DNA from: Palsa-870 sp035937155
GTDB lineage: Bacteria; Chloroflexota; Dormibacteria; Dormibacterales; Dormibacteraceae
Reading direction: 5' to 3'
Length of the DNA: 64,000 nt
NCBI GenBank assembly: GCA_035937155.1
Contig: DASYVJ010000099.1
Span: 10,451-74,450, forward strand
Below the pieces are notes generated by a model, which was not told the DNA's origin, did no database searches, and was given only the letters and a program-made list of their open reading frames with translations. The translations under genes were made by a program, and so were the position numbers. Of this stretch, positions 8,358 to 17,001 are shown piece after piece (the first letter of the stretch is position 1; the number at the start of each line of letters is the position of its first letter).

Positions 8358-9282
8358 ACGCGCCACCGGAATCCTGTGCATGGCGTACGGCAGCCCGGCG
8401 ACCGAGATGGATATCGAGGCCTACTACACGCACATCCGCGGCGGTCGCAAGCCTTCGCCGGAATCGCTCGAGGAGCTGAAGGGCCGCTACCGAGCCATCG
8501 GCGGCTCACCCTTGACCGCGATCACCCGGGCTCAAGCCGCGGCGATCGGTGCTCGGCTCGGGCTGCCTGCATTTGTAGGCATGAAACATGCATCGCCTTT
8601 CGTCGCCGACGGCGCTGCTGACGCCGAAAGGGCTGGCGTGAAACGGCTGGTCGGACTTCCGCTCGCGCCGCATTTTGCCGAGATGAGCCTGGGCGGTTAC
8701 CAACGCTCGCTCGAGAAGGCGTGGCCCGGCGAGCTGGTCTTCGTGCGCGGGTTCCACGATCATCCGGCATTCATCAAGGCTGTCCAGAATCTGCTTGCGG
8801 AGCGCCTCGAGGAGTCAAGGCCGGATCGCCTGTTCTTCACCGCGCACAGTCTTCCCGCCCGCATCGTGGCTGAAGGCGATGGCTACTTCGACCGTTTGCT
8901 CGAGAGCTGCCACCTGGTCGAAGCCGGCATGAAGCTTCCGGACTGGGAATTTGCTTTCCAGTCCGCGAGCAGGACCGGTGAGCCCTGGCTCGGCCCCGAT
9001 CTTCTATCAGCGATCGAGCGGTCCGGCTCCCGCGACGTGCTCGTGTGCCCGATCGGATTTGTGGCGGACCACCTCGAGATCCTTTACGACCTCGACATCG
9101 AGGCCCAGGCCTTTGCGCAGTCGCACGGCATCAAGCTCAGACGGACCGAATCGTTCAGCGACAGGGCCGATTTCATCTCAGCGATGGCGGAAGTTGTCTC
9201 CGACGTCCTTGCCGAAACCCCTAGTTCTCATGGGCTTCAACCCATGCCTCGAGAGGGCGAATTTCGAACGCGTCGCCTGTAG
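8347..9282 (+). CDS. hemH: Ferrochelatase (coproporphyrin/protoporphyrin ferrochelatase)
   Basis: About 311 residues. It inserts Fe2+ into the porphyrin ring. The catalytic His motif FTAHSLPARIV lies near residue 163, and PIGFVADHLEILYDLD carries the conserved Glu. The segment FAFQSASRTGEPWLGPDL is also characteristic. With HemQ in the same operon the substrate is probably coproporphyrin III (CpfC role). No C-terminal 2Fe-2S cysteine set is visible. The GTG at 8347 (GGCAGG upstream, 11-nt overlap with hemE) is preferred; an ATG at 8329 without an RBS is the alternative. Confidence 0.93.
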   Translation: MSDERATGILCMAYGSPATEMDIEAYYTHIRGGRKPSPESLEELKGRYRAIGGSPLTAITRAQAAAIGARLGLPAFVGMKHASPFVADGAADAERAGVKRLVGLPLAPHFAEMSLGGYQRSLEKAWPGELVFVRGFHDHPAFIKAVQNLLAERLEESRPDRLFFTAHSLPARIVAEGDGYFDRLLESCHLVEAGMKLPDWEFAFQSASRTGEPWLGPDLLSAIERSGSRDVLVCPIGFVADHLEILYDLDIEAQAFAQSHGIKLRRTESFSDRADFISAMAEVVSDVLAETPSSHGLQPMPREGEFRTRRL

Positions 9283-9293
9283 ACCGCACGTGG

Positions 9294-9719
9294 ATGAACC
9301 GGATACTGATCGTCGATGACGATCCCACCAACGTCGCCTTGCTAGAGGCCTACCTGGGCGATGAAGCCAGCTTGATCAGAACGGTCACCGAATCGCATCA
9401 CGTTGAGCAGGCCTTTGTTGAATTTGAGCCCGACATCATGCTTCTCGACCTGCACATGCCAAAGCCGGACGGCCTCGAGATCCTCAGCAACCTGAGCAGC
9501 ATGCGCCGGAGCCTGGGCTTTCTTCCGGTGATCGTGCTCACGGGCGACACCGGAAGAGTGGCCCGCAACAGCGCCCTGCTGCTGGGGGCTGATGACTTTC
9601 TGACCAAGCCACTCGACCGGGAAGAGGTGGTGCTTCGGGTGCGCAACCTGCTGCAGACCCGCCGCCTGTGGGTCGAGCTTGCGGAGGCCAATCGCGCGCT
9701 GGAGAAAAAGCTGGTCTAA
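9294..9719 (+). CDS. Single-domain response regulator (receiver only)
   Basis: 141 residues forming one CheY-like receiver. The acidic pocket is ILIVDDDPTN at the N terminus, the phospho-acceptor Asp sits in IMLLDLHMPKPDG (near residue 48), the Thr is in VIVLTGDT and the Lys in FLTKPLDREE. No output domain follows, only a charged helical tail (ELAEANRALEKKLV) that could begin a coiled coil. It may act through phosphorelay or protein contact. No histidine kinase is nearby, and it starts 11 nt after hemH, so it may be co-transcribed with the hem operon. Confidence 0.9.
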   Translation: MNRILIVDDDPTNVALLEAYLGDEASLIRTVTESHHVEQAFVEFEPDIMLLDLHMPKPDGLEILSNLSSMRRSLGFLPVIVLTGDTGRVARNSALLLGADDFLTKPLDREEVVLRVRNLLQTRRLWVELAEANRALEKKLV

Positions 9720-9731
9720 ACCGAGGCGGGT

Positions 9732-10095
9732 CTACGAAGCTATCTGGGCCTGGGCAACAGTTGGCCGCCTATCGATCGATGCCGCGATTGTCTCCAGGAG
9801 CTGCCGCGCGGCGTGGTCTGCCTGACCGTCGAGGGCTCCGTATCTCAGCACTGCCGCGCTGCGTCCGCTGAAGCTCATCCTGACTCCCGACTCGGTGGGA
9901 TGAGCCACGAAACGGAGCTGACCCGCGAGCAGGCATCCGCCAGTGTCGATGTCTTCGAGCAGCCACAGCGCGCACAGCAATGCGCATTGGGTTGGACAAG
10001 GACTCGATGAGCCAACGGCAGACCTCGTCCAGGTGGGCAGCGGCGGATGCCTCCGCGGAGATGCGCGCTACCACCAAAGGTCGATCCTCCCACAT
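9732..10095 (-). pseudogene. Possible small ORF split by a frameshift, function unknown
   Basis: Two minus-strand reading frames abut here. The first runs from an ATG at 10095 (MWEDRPLVVARISAEAS, then VCRWLIESLSN) to about 9980; the second continues in another frame (LWLLEDIDTGGCLLAG, then LRFVAHPTESGVRMSFSG) to a stop at 9732. They are offset by one base near 9975-9985. Joined, they would make a ~120-residue protein with even, protein-like composition. No family was recognised. Caution: the ATG overlaps the mgsA start head to head, leaving no promoter room, and GC-rich DNA gives chance ORFs. Confidence 0.28.
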
Positions 10096-10555
10096 GTTGC
10101 AGCCGACTTTATCGGCCCGACCCCGCGCCTACCGGCCGCGACTGGCGATCATCGCGCATGACGGCAAGAAGGCGGACCTGGTCGCCTTCGCCACATTCAA
10201 CCGGCAGCGCCTCCAGCGATGCGACCTGATGGCCACCGGCACGACCGGTACCTTGCTCGTCGAGAAGGTCGGGCTCAGCGTAGAGCGGGTTGAATCGGGA
10301 CCGATCGGCGGTGACGTCCAGATCGCGAGCCGGATCGTCGACGGGCAGGTAGATGCCGTTGTCTTCGTGGTGGACCCCCTCGATAAACACCCGCACGACC
10401 CGGACATTCAGACGCTTTTGCGGATCAGCAACGTGCGCAACGTCCCGCTTGCAACCAACATCGCGACCGCCGATATGCTGATTTCCTCCGGCCTGTTTTG
10501 GAGGGTTGACGCCGATGGAGCAAGAGCCGATTGGGCAAGAGGAGAGACCGGCTGA
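10094..10555 (+). CDS. mgsA: Methylglyoxal synthase
   Basis: 153 residues from the ATG at 10094, close to the E. coli enzyme length. It converts dihydroxyacetone phosphate to methylglyoxal and phosphate, a bypass used when phosphate is limiting. The phosphate-binding and catalytic motifs are conserved: ATGTTGTLL, GPIGGDVQIASRI with the catalytic Asp, DPLDKHPHDPDI, and the C-terminal PLATNIATADMLI. Longer in-frame starts (9980, 10061) would add a tail with no family similarity; GCGGAG before 10061 makes that one a possible alternative. The 3' end overlaps the methyltransferase gene by 41 nt in another frame. Confidence 0.93.
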   Translation: MLQPTLSARPRAYRPRLAIIAHDGKKADLVAFATFNRQRLQRCDLMATGTTGTLLVEKVGLSVERVESGPIGGDVQIASRIVDGQVDAVVFVVDPLDKHPHDPDIQTLLRISNVRNVPLATNIATADMLISSGLFWRVDADGARADWARGETG

Positions 10556-11402
10556 GGTCGAATCAGGACCCGGGCACACCGCGACTCTGGCTGCCGTCGG
10601 TCGTGCGATTCACCTCGCGAGCGATCAACCCAAGCTGCTCGAGGATCACCTCGCCCTCGGACTGGCGGGCGACGCCGGCGCGACACTGCTGGCCGAGCTC
10701 ACGAAACAACTACCGGGTGAGAGTCGGAACACGTTCGGCCTGCTTTTCGCCATGCGCGCTCGATTCGTCGAGGATGCGGTGGATGTCGCGATCCAGGATG
10801 GCGTCGCGCAGTATGTGATTCTCGGTGCTGGGCTCGACTCGTTCGCCTACCGGCGCGCCGACCTCGATCAACGTCTGAAGATCTTCGAAGTGGACCGCGC
10901 CGGAGCGCAGGTGTGGAAGCGGAGGCGCCTCGAAGAGATGGGCGTCGCGATCCCGACTTCAGTTTCATTCGTGCCTCTGGACCACGAGACGGACGACCTC
11001 CGCGCTGCATTGGTGGAGGCGGGATTGGATCTGTCCGCGCCCGCGATCGTCTCGGCGATGGCCTTGACCCAGTACCTGGCTCAGCCGGCCGTCGAGCGAA
11101 TCTTAAGCCAGGTCGGCACGTTCCCCCCAGGCTCGCGCCTGGTTATGACCTACGTCGTTCCGGCAACAGAGCTGACCGAGCTGGAATCGGCCGGCCTGAA
11201 GTGGACGATGTCACAGGCCGAGGCGCGCGCAGAGCCGTTTCTCAGCCTGTTTCGTCCTGACGAGATGGACGACCTCATCCTCAGGAATGGATTCAGGCGG
11301 GCCGACCATCTGGGGCCGCATGAGCTCCGCGCCCTGTTCCTGTCCGACAGGCCTGAGGTGCAGATCCCGGGGATCGAGCGGCTGGCGATCGCGTTCGTCT
11401 GA
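10515..11402 (+). CDS. Class I SAM-dependent methyltransferase, LCM/TIGR00027-like
   Basis: 295 residues. The fold is that of the leucine carboxyl methyltransferase-like family: RNTFGLLFAMRARFVED, the SAM-binding QYVILGAGLDSFAYR, the acidic IFEVDRAGAQVWKRRRL, then SAMALTQYL and a C-terminal RLAIAF strand. Bacterial members are numerous and mostly have unknown substrates, often secondary metabolites or small acids. The ATG at 10515 follows GGAGGG with good spacing. Its long overlap with mgsA suggests co-transcription; no functional link is evident. Confidence 0.85.
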   Translation: MEQEPIGQEERPAEVESGPGHTATLAAVGRAIHLASDQPKLLEDHLALGLAGDAGATLLAELTKQLPGESRNTFGLLFAMRARFVEDAVDVAIQDGVAQYVILGAGLDSFAYRRADLDQRLKIFEVDRAGAQVWKRRRLEEMGVAIPTSVSFVPLDHETDDLRAALVEAGLDLSAPAIVSAMALTQYLAQPAVERILSQVGTFPPGSRLVMTYVVPATELTELESAGLKWTMSQAEARAEPFLSLFRPDEMDDLILRNGFRRADHLGPHELRALFLSDRPEVQIPGIERLAIAFV

Positions 11403-11582
11403 CCGCCGCCGGCGGTTGTGTGACAAAAGTCCTAGCGCCTTGTTTTGAGGAAGATGCAGGCTGGAGTCTCTCCCTTCCCCGCTGGCAGCTGCCATGGCTA
11501 TCATGGCCGGCTGCCGGCGGTTCGTAACTTTTGCGAAGCCAATTCCGGGCCCATCTGATATACCAAGCGTTGATACCTGTAG
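11403..11582. other. 180-nt intergenic stretch, no gene seen
   Basis: No ORF with a plausible RBS was found. The sequence before the LapA-domain gene is more AT-rich (around 11525-11575) than its surroundings and probably carries that gene's promoter, but no clear -35/-10 pair is visible. No convincing hairpin with a T tract was seen after the methyltransferase gene. Confidence 0.4.
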
Positions 11583-11912
11583 ATGGACAAGCCTGCCCCG
11601 ACCGAACACGAAGACGGCGAACCGCTACCGGGCGAGCAGCGAACCCGCCTGAGCGGCGCGTGGACCGCCATCGTCGTCGGCCTGGTCGCGCTGGTGGTGA
11701 TCCTGGTCTTCATCCTGCAGAACCAGGCGAGCGTCGAGGTCACCTTCCTCATGTTCCAGGGGCACCTTCCGCTGGCGGTGGCGCTGCTTTTCGCCCTGAT
11801 CCTCGGCGCGGTGATCGTGTTCGCGTTTGGTGCGGCTCGCATACTTCAGCTGCGCATGGTCGCCGGACGAGCTCGCCGCAAGGCTCCTAGCTCCACGCCG
11901 CCGGCCGAGTGA
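11583..11912 (+). CDS. LapA-domain (DUF1049) small membrane protein
   Basis: 109 residues with two hydrophobic helices (about 27-48 and 60-85) separated by the family segment LQNQASVEVTFLMFQ, characteristic of the LapA/DUF1049 domain. Cytoplasmic charged tails lie at both ends. In proteobacteria LapA supports lipopolysaccharide assembly; in organisms that probably lack LPS the role is unknown. The stop overlaps the PAP2 phosphatase start by 4 nt, so the two are probably translated together at the membrane. Confidence 0.85.
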   Translation: MDKPAPTEHEDGEPLPGEQRTRLSGAWTAIVVGLVALVVILVFILQNQASVEVTFLMFQGHLPLAVALLFALILGAVIVFAFGAARILQLRMVAGRARRKAPSSTPPAE

Positions 11913-12631
11913 CCGCCGCCAAGAGGCCGGCGCCGCGGCGCACGGTAAAGCAGGACGAGGCGAAAGCTCCCGATCCGCAGGAGCGCGATCCGAATGATCC
12001 GGAAATCACGGATGCGAACGCCACCCAACCGGCCAGCACGCCCGTAGCCCAGGCCGGCCCCGTGGCCGTTCATGTGGACTCCGGTCAGGTTGCCGTGGTG
12101 GTCGCGCCTCCCGGCCGAGCCGGTTTCGACCGCCGGCTCTACAGGGTGATCAACGACCTGCCTCACACCAAGACGAGCGACCGCTATGTCAGCGTCCTCT
12201 CCGACCTGGGCGAAGGCCTCGGGTGGGTGGCCGGAGGGATCGCCCTGGCCATGCTCGGCGGCCCCAAAGGCCGTCGGGCCGGCGCGGCAACAGCCGTTGC
12301 GTCACTGGCCGCCACCTACATAGTCCAAACCCGGGTCAAGCCGATATTCCGCCGCGTGCGCCCCTTCGTGAATCGCGAAGCGCGCGTGGTCGGGATCCGC
12401 CCGGCCGATCACTCGTTTCCATCCGGCCACACCGCCTCATCCTTCGCGGCCGCCACCGCAATCGCGTTCTTCTATCCGAGGGCGGCCCCGTTGGCTTACG
12501 CGGTGGCGACCGGTGTCGGCATGTCCAGGGTCCACCTCGGCGTGCACTTTCCCAGCGACGCCGCGGTCGGCGGGGTGATCGGCATAGGGATTGGCACGTT
12601 CTGCGCCTGGGTGTTCAAGAAGCGCGGCTGA
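11909..12631 (+). CDS. PAP2-family phosphatase with disordered N-terminal extension
   Basis: 240 residues. The first ~70 are hydrophilic and rich in Pro, Ala, Asp and Lys, probably disordered. The membrane-embedded PAP2 domain follows with all three phosphatase motifs: KPIFRRVRP, FPSGHTASS and SRVHLGVHFPSD. Likely substrates are lipid phosphates such as phosphatidate or undecaprenyl pyrophosphate. It overlaps the LapA-domain gene upstream. Its last 17 nt overlap the convergent PAP2 gene on the other strand. It is one of four PAP2 genes within 6 kb. Confidence 0.9.
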   Translation: MTAAKRPAPRRTVKQDEAKAPDPQERDPNDPEITDANATQPASTPVAQAGPVAVHVDSGQVAVVVAPPGRAGFDRRLYRVINDLPHTKTSDRYVSVLSDLGEGLGWVAGGIALAMLGGPKGRRAGAATAVASLAATYIVQTRVKPIFRRVRPFVNREARVVGIRPADHSFPSGHTASSFAAATAIAFFYPRAAPLAYAVATGVGMSRVHLGVHFPSDAAVGGVIGIGIGTFCAWVFKKRG

Positions 12632-13310
12632 CGCGCGGCTGGTCGGCCGGCTCAGAAGCGAGCGACCGATCCGAGATCCACCGCACTGACAGCACCAAGG
12701 TAATCCAGGCGGTCGCGATGAGGATGCCGGCGATCACGTCGCTCGGCCAGTGGGTTCCGGTGTAGATCCTGTCCAGCCCGACTGCGACAACGATCGCCGC
12801 CACGACTGCCCAGCCGATTGGTCTTGCCCATCGCGGCAGATACCTGTAGCCGATGCACAACACCAACACGGCCGCGCTGATCGTGATGAAGATAAGGTGC
12901 CCGCTGGGAAAGCTGGTAGAACCAGGGTGCTCGGTGACGCGAAGGACCTCGCCGACTGCCGGCCGCGGTCGGTTGACCAGATGGACGATGACTTCGTACC
13001 AGAGGCCCCCGGCAAGGGCGGCAAGTGCCAACCTCCAGGCGCGACGATTCAACAGGAGGACGAGCAGGATGACGGCTATCTGCATGGGGATTCCACCAGG
13101 GCCGCCGAGCCACGAGAAAAAGGGGAAGGTGAGCGTGAGCGGACCCAGGTTCGTCGCCTGGATGTCTCGCTCGACGGTTGCGTCCAAGGAGACGTAGGGG
13201 ATCATGACGACGACCGCTGTGATGATTCCAACCGCCACCGCGGAAGCGATCGCGATCGCGAGCAGTGGACCGCGTTTCACGACGCTGGTCGGAAGCGCCC
13301 TCGAAACCAT
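12615..13310 (-). CDS. PAP2-family membrane phosphatase
   Basis: 231 residues from the ATG at 13310; the longer reading frame upstream only shadows the preceding gene. About six transmembrane segments carry the PAP2 motifs HLVNRPRP (motif 1, weak on the basic residue), SFPSGHLIF and RIYTGTHWPSD. It is predicted to dephosphorylate a membrane lipid phosphate on the outer face. It overlaps the end of the upstream PAP2 gene by 34 nt and is the last gene of a seven-gene minus-strand run starting with PPK2. Confidence 0.88.
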   Translation of the reverse strand: MVSRALPTSVVKRGPLLAIAIASAVAVGIITAVVVMIPYVSLDATVERDIQATNLGPLTLTFPFFSWLGGPGGIPMQIAVILLVLLLNRRAWRLALAALAGGLWYEVIVHLVNRPRPAVGEVLRVTEHPGSTSFPSGHLIFITISAAVLVLCIGYRYLPRWARPIGWAVVAAIVVAVGLDRIYTGTHWPSDVIAGILIATAWITLVLSVRWISDRSLASEPADQPRVSRAS

Positions 13311-14020
13311 TTGAAGCTCGGGGACGGCAGCCAGCGCTCTGGGAGCCAGAGCACGAATGCCGACCAGCCGATGCCGAGAAGAACACCGCCGAGCACGTCG
13401 CTTGGCCAGTGGGCACCCGCCCAGACCCGTGCGATACAAGTCAGCACGACCACGACCGCACCCAAGATCCACAGGATGGGACGGAGCTGCGGTTTGACTT
13501 TGGACGCGAGTGAGAACGCAATCATGAAGCTAAGCCAGGTGAAGAAGACGGCGTGCCCGCTCGGATAGCTGAAACCCGTGGTCGGGCTGAGAATATGAAC
13601 GATGTCCGCGGGTGGCCGCTGCCGCGAGATCACAAGCTTGATGATGTTGTCGAGCCCGCTGGAGATGCTGCCGATCAACAACAGCCAGCCGGCGCGGCGC
13701 TCGACGATGAAGAGTGCAACGATCGCCACGACACCAAGCACTACCTGCCAAATGCCTTGACTGGCGTTGAGCAGCTCCATCGGATACACGAGCGGACCCC
13801 AGTTGAGCTGCTGGATGAACCTGGTGATCGGGACATCAAACGAAGCCAACGAGTTGGTGACCACCAGGTAGGTCTGGATCGCGAACAGGACAAAAACGAC
13901 GAGGGCGGTGGGACCGAGCCAGCGCCTGGCGGTCGCCCCCGGCCGCCCGGCAATGACCTCCGCGGCGGCCTGCTTTGGTTCGGCAAGAGGCGGGTTGGTC
14001 TTCGCTGCTTCCGCGCTCAT
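13277..14020 (-). CDS. PAP2-family membrane phosphatase
   Basis: 247 residues with a ~30-residue cytoplasmic head and about six hydrophobic segments. The motifs are KLVISRQRPP (motif 1), FSYPSGHAVFF (motif 2) and ARVWAGAHWPSD (motif 3). Its overall layout matches the 12615-13310 and 17002-17682 paralogues (each has an early NWGPL/NLGPL-type segment), suggesting local duplication. The ATG overlaps the stop of the diacylglycerol-kinase-like gene upstream. Confidence 0.9.
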   Translation of the reverse strand: MSAEAAKTNPPLAEPKQAAAEVIAGRPGATARRWLGPTALVVFVLFAIQTYLVVTNSLASFDVPITRFIQQLNWGPLVYPMELLNASQGIWQVVLGVVAIVALFIVERRAGWLLLIGSISSGLDNIIKLVISRQRPPADIVHILSPTTGFSYPSGHAVFFTWLSFMIAFSLASKVKPQLRPILWILGAVVVVLTCIARVWAGAHWPSDVLGGVLLGIGWSAFVLWLPERWLPSPSFKWFRGRFRPAS

Positions 14021-14898
14021 CTGGGGAGGATCACCTGAAGCGCGCTCAGCTCCGCCGTGATGGTGGCCGGCGTGCGGCCCAGCTGGGCATTGTCCGCGTA
14101 GAGGCGCACCTTCGGCTTGGTGGTTACCACGAGCTTGCGGAACTTGAACACCTGGCCGAGCCCACCTTCCTTGTGTTTGGACAGCACGACGCGGGCGAGC
14201 ACCCGCTTGACGATGTCCGTTCGTGTAGCACCGGCATGCACTGAGAGCTCCAGGTACGGATCCACAGGTGTCTTATCGCTGACCGGCATCTGCGAGCCGA
14301 TCGAAGTAGTGTTGGTGAAAACGAGAGACATGGCGGTGCCGCTGCCCCTGATGTCGCCGGTCAGCTCATACATGAAGGGCCGCGCCTCGGCTATATGTTT
14401 CACGTCCTCGGCGAACGCGCCGAATGCTCTGTCCTTGGCGGATTCGCCCGCGGCGATGGTCTCCCCGAAGAGACCGATGGCGGCAGCTTCCAGGAAGATC
14501 TTTCCGTTCAAGCAGCCCAGCGTGATCGGATGAGGCTTACCAGTCTTGATCACGCGGATGGCCGCATCAACGGTCGTGGGCAGGTGCAGCGACTTGGCGA
14601 AGTTGTTGAAGGTACCCAGCGACAGGATGCCTAGAGGGTGCTTGGTTTCAGCCAGCTCTCGGACCGCCCATCCGATCGTGCCGTCCCCGCCGGCGACGAT
14701 GACCATGGCCGATGGCGTGATCAGCTTCTCCAGGTCCATCTTTGGATCGAATTCGACGACGACGCTTCCGTCAAAGGCTTTGCGGAGCTTGGCCTCGATC
14801 GCGGGCGTCATCGAGCCCGCCTTGGGGCTAATGATCAGCAGGCTGTTCGCGCGCTTGGCGCTACTTTTCGGCGGGGTCGTCTTTGTGGCTGTGATCAT
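14017..14898 (-). CDS. Diacylglycerol kinase-like lipid kinase (DAGK catalytic domain)
   Basis: 293 residues. The nucleotide-binding loop VIVAGGDGTIGWAV lies near residue 67, followed by GILSLGTFNNFAKSL, both hallmarks of the DAGK/YegS/sphingosine-kinase fold. The expected reaction is ATP-dependent phosphorylation of a lipid hydroxyl such as diacylglycerol. It would form a kinase/phosphatase pair with the PAP2 genes translated after it. The start overlaps the end of ppk (4 nt). Confidence 0.9.
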   Translation of the reverse strand: MITATKTTPPKSSAKRANSLLIISPKAGSMTPAIEAKLRKAFDGSVVVEFDPKMDLEKLITPSAMVIVAGGDGTIGWAVRELAETKHPLGILSLGTFNNFAKSLHLPTTVDAAIRVIKTGKPHPITLGCLNGKIFLEAAAIGLFGETIAAGESAKDRAFGAFAEDVKHIAEARPFMYELTGDIRGSGTAMSLVFTNTTSIGSQMPVSDKTPVDPYLELSVHAGATRTDIVKRVLARVVLSKHKEGGLGQVFKFRKLVVTTKPKVRLYADNAQLGRTPATITAELSALQVILPR

Positions 14899-16997
14899 GC
14901 TGCTTCAACTCCTTCATCTCCGACGATTCCCAGCGTTGCGCGCTGCATCAGCTTCTGGGTGTTGACGCCGCTCCCGGCGGCAACCTTGGTCCAGCTTCCA
15001 TCGCCGGCGAGCTCCCACGCGAGAGTGTCGTCGGTCAGCTCGAGCTCCAGGAACTGGTCGATCTGCTTGTTCAGCTTGGGGTCGGTCACCGGGACCACGG
15101 CCTCGACCCGCCGGTCGAGGTTACGAGGCATCAGATCGGAGGAGCCGATGAGAACGTGAGGGCCGCCCGCACCTCCGAAGCGAAAGATCCGCGAGTGCTC
15201 GAGATAGTGCCCGACAAGCGAACGGACCCGGATCCCTTCCGACAGCCCGGGCACGCCGGGCTTGAGACAGCAGATGCCGCGCACGATCAGATCGATTTGA
15301 GCACCGGCCTGTGAAGCTCGGTAAAGAGCGTCGATCACTTCCGAGTCGACCAGGTTGTTCACCTTGATGACGATTCGCCCTTCCCGGCTCAATGCCTCCT
15401 GATGGATCAATTGGACCATCCCCGATCGAAGGGTCGTGGGTGCGACCAGGAGCTTGCGATAGCTGCTCTGGCGGCTATAGCCGGTGAGGTAGTTGAAGAG
15501 GTCGGCGATGTCCGCGGTCACATCGGGATCTGCCGTGAACAGGGCAAGGTCCTCGAACGTGCCCGCGGTCGCGGCGTTGTAGTTCCCTGTTCCGATGTGC
15601 GCGTAGCGCCGAACGCTCGTGCCCTCCTGCCGCACGATCAGCATGAGCTTGGCGTGAGTCTTGAGGCCGACGAGGCCGTACACCACGTGAACGCCCTCTT
15701 TCTCCAGGGCCTTGGCCCAGACGATGTTCGCCTGCTCGTCGCCGCGTGCCTTCAGCTCCACTAGAGCGACCACCTGCTTGCCGGAGAGGGCGGCGGCCGT
15801 GAGTGCACGCGCGATGGGGCTCTCGGGCCCTGACGTCCGGTACAGAGCGATCTTGATCCCGAGAACATCCTTGTCTCGGGCAGCCTGCTCGATGAAGGCT
15901 TCGACTGAGGTGGTGAACGAGTCGTACGGGTGGTGCACGAGAACGTCGCCGCCGCGAATCACCGCGAAGAAATCGACAGGCTCGCCGTCATCAGCTCGAA
16001 GTCTTGCCTGAGTCGCAGGCATCGATGACCTCGCGCTCAAGGGAGTGGACCCGGGTACCTGGATCGAAAGAAGGCCGGTCAGATCGAGCAGCCCCGTGAC
16101 GGAGTACACGTCCTGAGATCCGAGCTCCAGCTCGCGGAGAAGGAGGAAGAGAACATCTGGGGACATGTCGGGGCCCACCTCGAGCCGCACGGCGCGGCCC
16201 TTTCGATGCTTGCGCGTCAGCTCGGCCTGGACCGCCTCCATCAGGTCTTCCGCTTCGTCGTCATCCAGGTCGAGGTCCGCGTCTCGTGTGACCCTGAAAA
16301 AGTGGTGGCTGACGATTTCCATTCCCGGGAACAAGGCCGGCAGATGGAGGGCTATCACTTGCTCGAGGGGCACAAATCGCACACCATCCGGCAGGCCGAT
16401 GAAGCGCGGCAGCAGTTGCGGCACCTTGACGCGTGCGAAGCGCGGCTTGTGTCGCATGGGGTCGCGCACCATCACCGCCAGGTTGAGAGAGAGATTGGAG
16501 ATGTACGGAAACGGGTGTGCCGGGTCGACCGCGAGCGGGGTAAGTACCGGAAAGATGCGCTCCTGAAATACGTCCGCGATGAGGGCATGGTCTGCCTTGG
16601 ACAGGTCGGCCGCGTGGACCAGCTTGAATCCGGCTTCGGCGAGTGCGGGCGCAATGTCCGCGCTGAAAGCGGCTGACTGGCGCTCGACCAGGTTACGGAC
16701 CCGCTCGCCTATTCCGTCCAGCTGCTCCTCGGGGGTCATGCCGTCAGGCGATCTAAGACTCACAGGTGCCATGAGCTGCTCGTGCAAGCCGGCCACGCGC
16801 ACCTGGAAGAAGTCGTCCAGGCCGTCACTCACGATAGCCAGGAAACGGATCCGCTCCGACAGGGGGAGGGCGCTGTCTTCGGCCATGGCGAGCACGCGGC
16901 TGTCGAAATCCAGCCGCGAGAGCTCGCGGTTGAAGAACCTGTCTTTCGGCAAGTCACGGGTATGCGTCGCCGATCGATGCGCCGACCTCACTGCCAT
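14895..16997 (-). CDS. ppk: Polyphosphate kinase 1
   Basis: 700 residues, the normal PPK1 length. It reversibly transfers the gamma phosphate of ATP to polyphosphate. The N-terminal domain starts FFNRELSRLDFDSRVL. The autophosphorylated His lies in GLVGLKTHAKLML (near 449) and the second conserved His in SLVGHYLEHSRIFRF (near 595). The middle segment VHHPYDSFTTSVEAFI is also typical. It sits in the same minus-strand run as PPK2, so synthesis and use of polyphosphate appear genetically linked. Confidence 0.96.
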   Translation of the reverse strand: MAVRSAHRSATHTRDLPKDRFFNRELSRLDFDSRVLAMAEDSALPLSERIRFLAIVSDGLDDFFQVRVAGLHEQLMAPVSLRSPDGMTPEEQLDGIGERVRNLVERQSAAFSADIAPALAEAGFKLVHAADLSKADHALIADVFQERIFPVLTPLAVDPAHPFPYISNLSLNLAVMVRDPMRHKPRFARVKVPQLLPRFIGLPDGVRFVPLEQVIALHLPALFPGMEIVSHHFFRVTRDADLDLDDDEAEDLMEAVQAELTRKHRKGRAVRLEVGPDMSPDVLFLLLRELELGSQDVYSVTGLLDLTGLLSIQVPGSTPLSARSSMPATQARLRADDGEPVDFFAVIRGGDVLVHHPYDSFTTSVEAFIEQAARDKDVLGIKIALYRTSGPESPIARALTAAALSGKQVVALVELKARGDEQANIVWAKALEKEGVHVVYGLVGLKTHAKLMLIVRQEGTSVRRYAHIGTGNYNAATAGTFEDLALFTADPDVTADIADLFNYLTGYSRQSSYRKLLVAPTTLRSGMVQLIHQEALSREGRIVIKVNNLVDSEVIDALYRASQAGAQIDLIVRGICCLKPGVPGLSEGIRVRSLVGHYLEHSRIFRFGGAGGPHVLIGSSDLMPRNLDRRVEAVVPVTDPKLNKQIDQFLELELTDDTLAWELAGDGSWTKVAAGSGVNTQKLMQRATLGIVGDEGVEAA

Positions 16998-17001
16998 TGG
17001 A

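Noticed and set aside
9980..10093. Longer N terminus for methylglyoxal synthase
   Set aside because: The family begins near the RPRLAIIAHDGKK segment; the extra residues look random.
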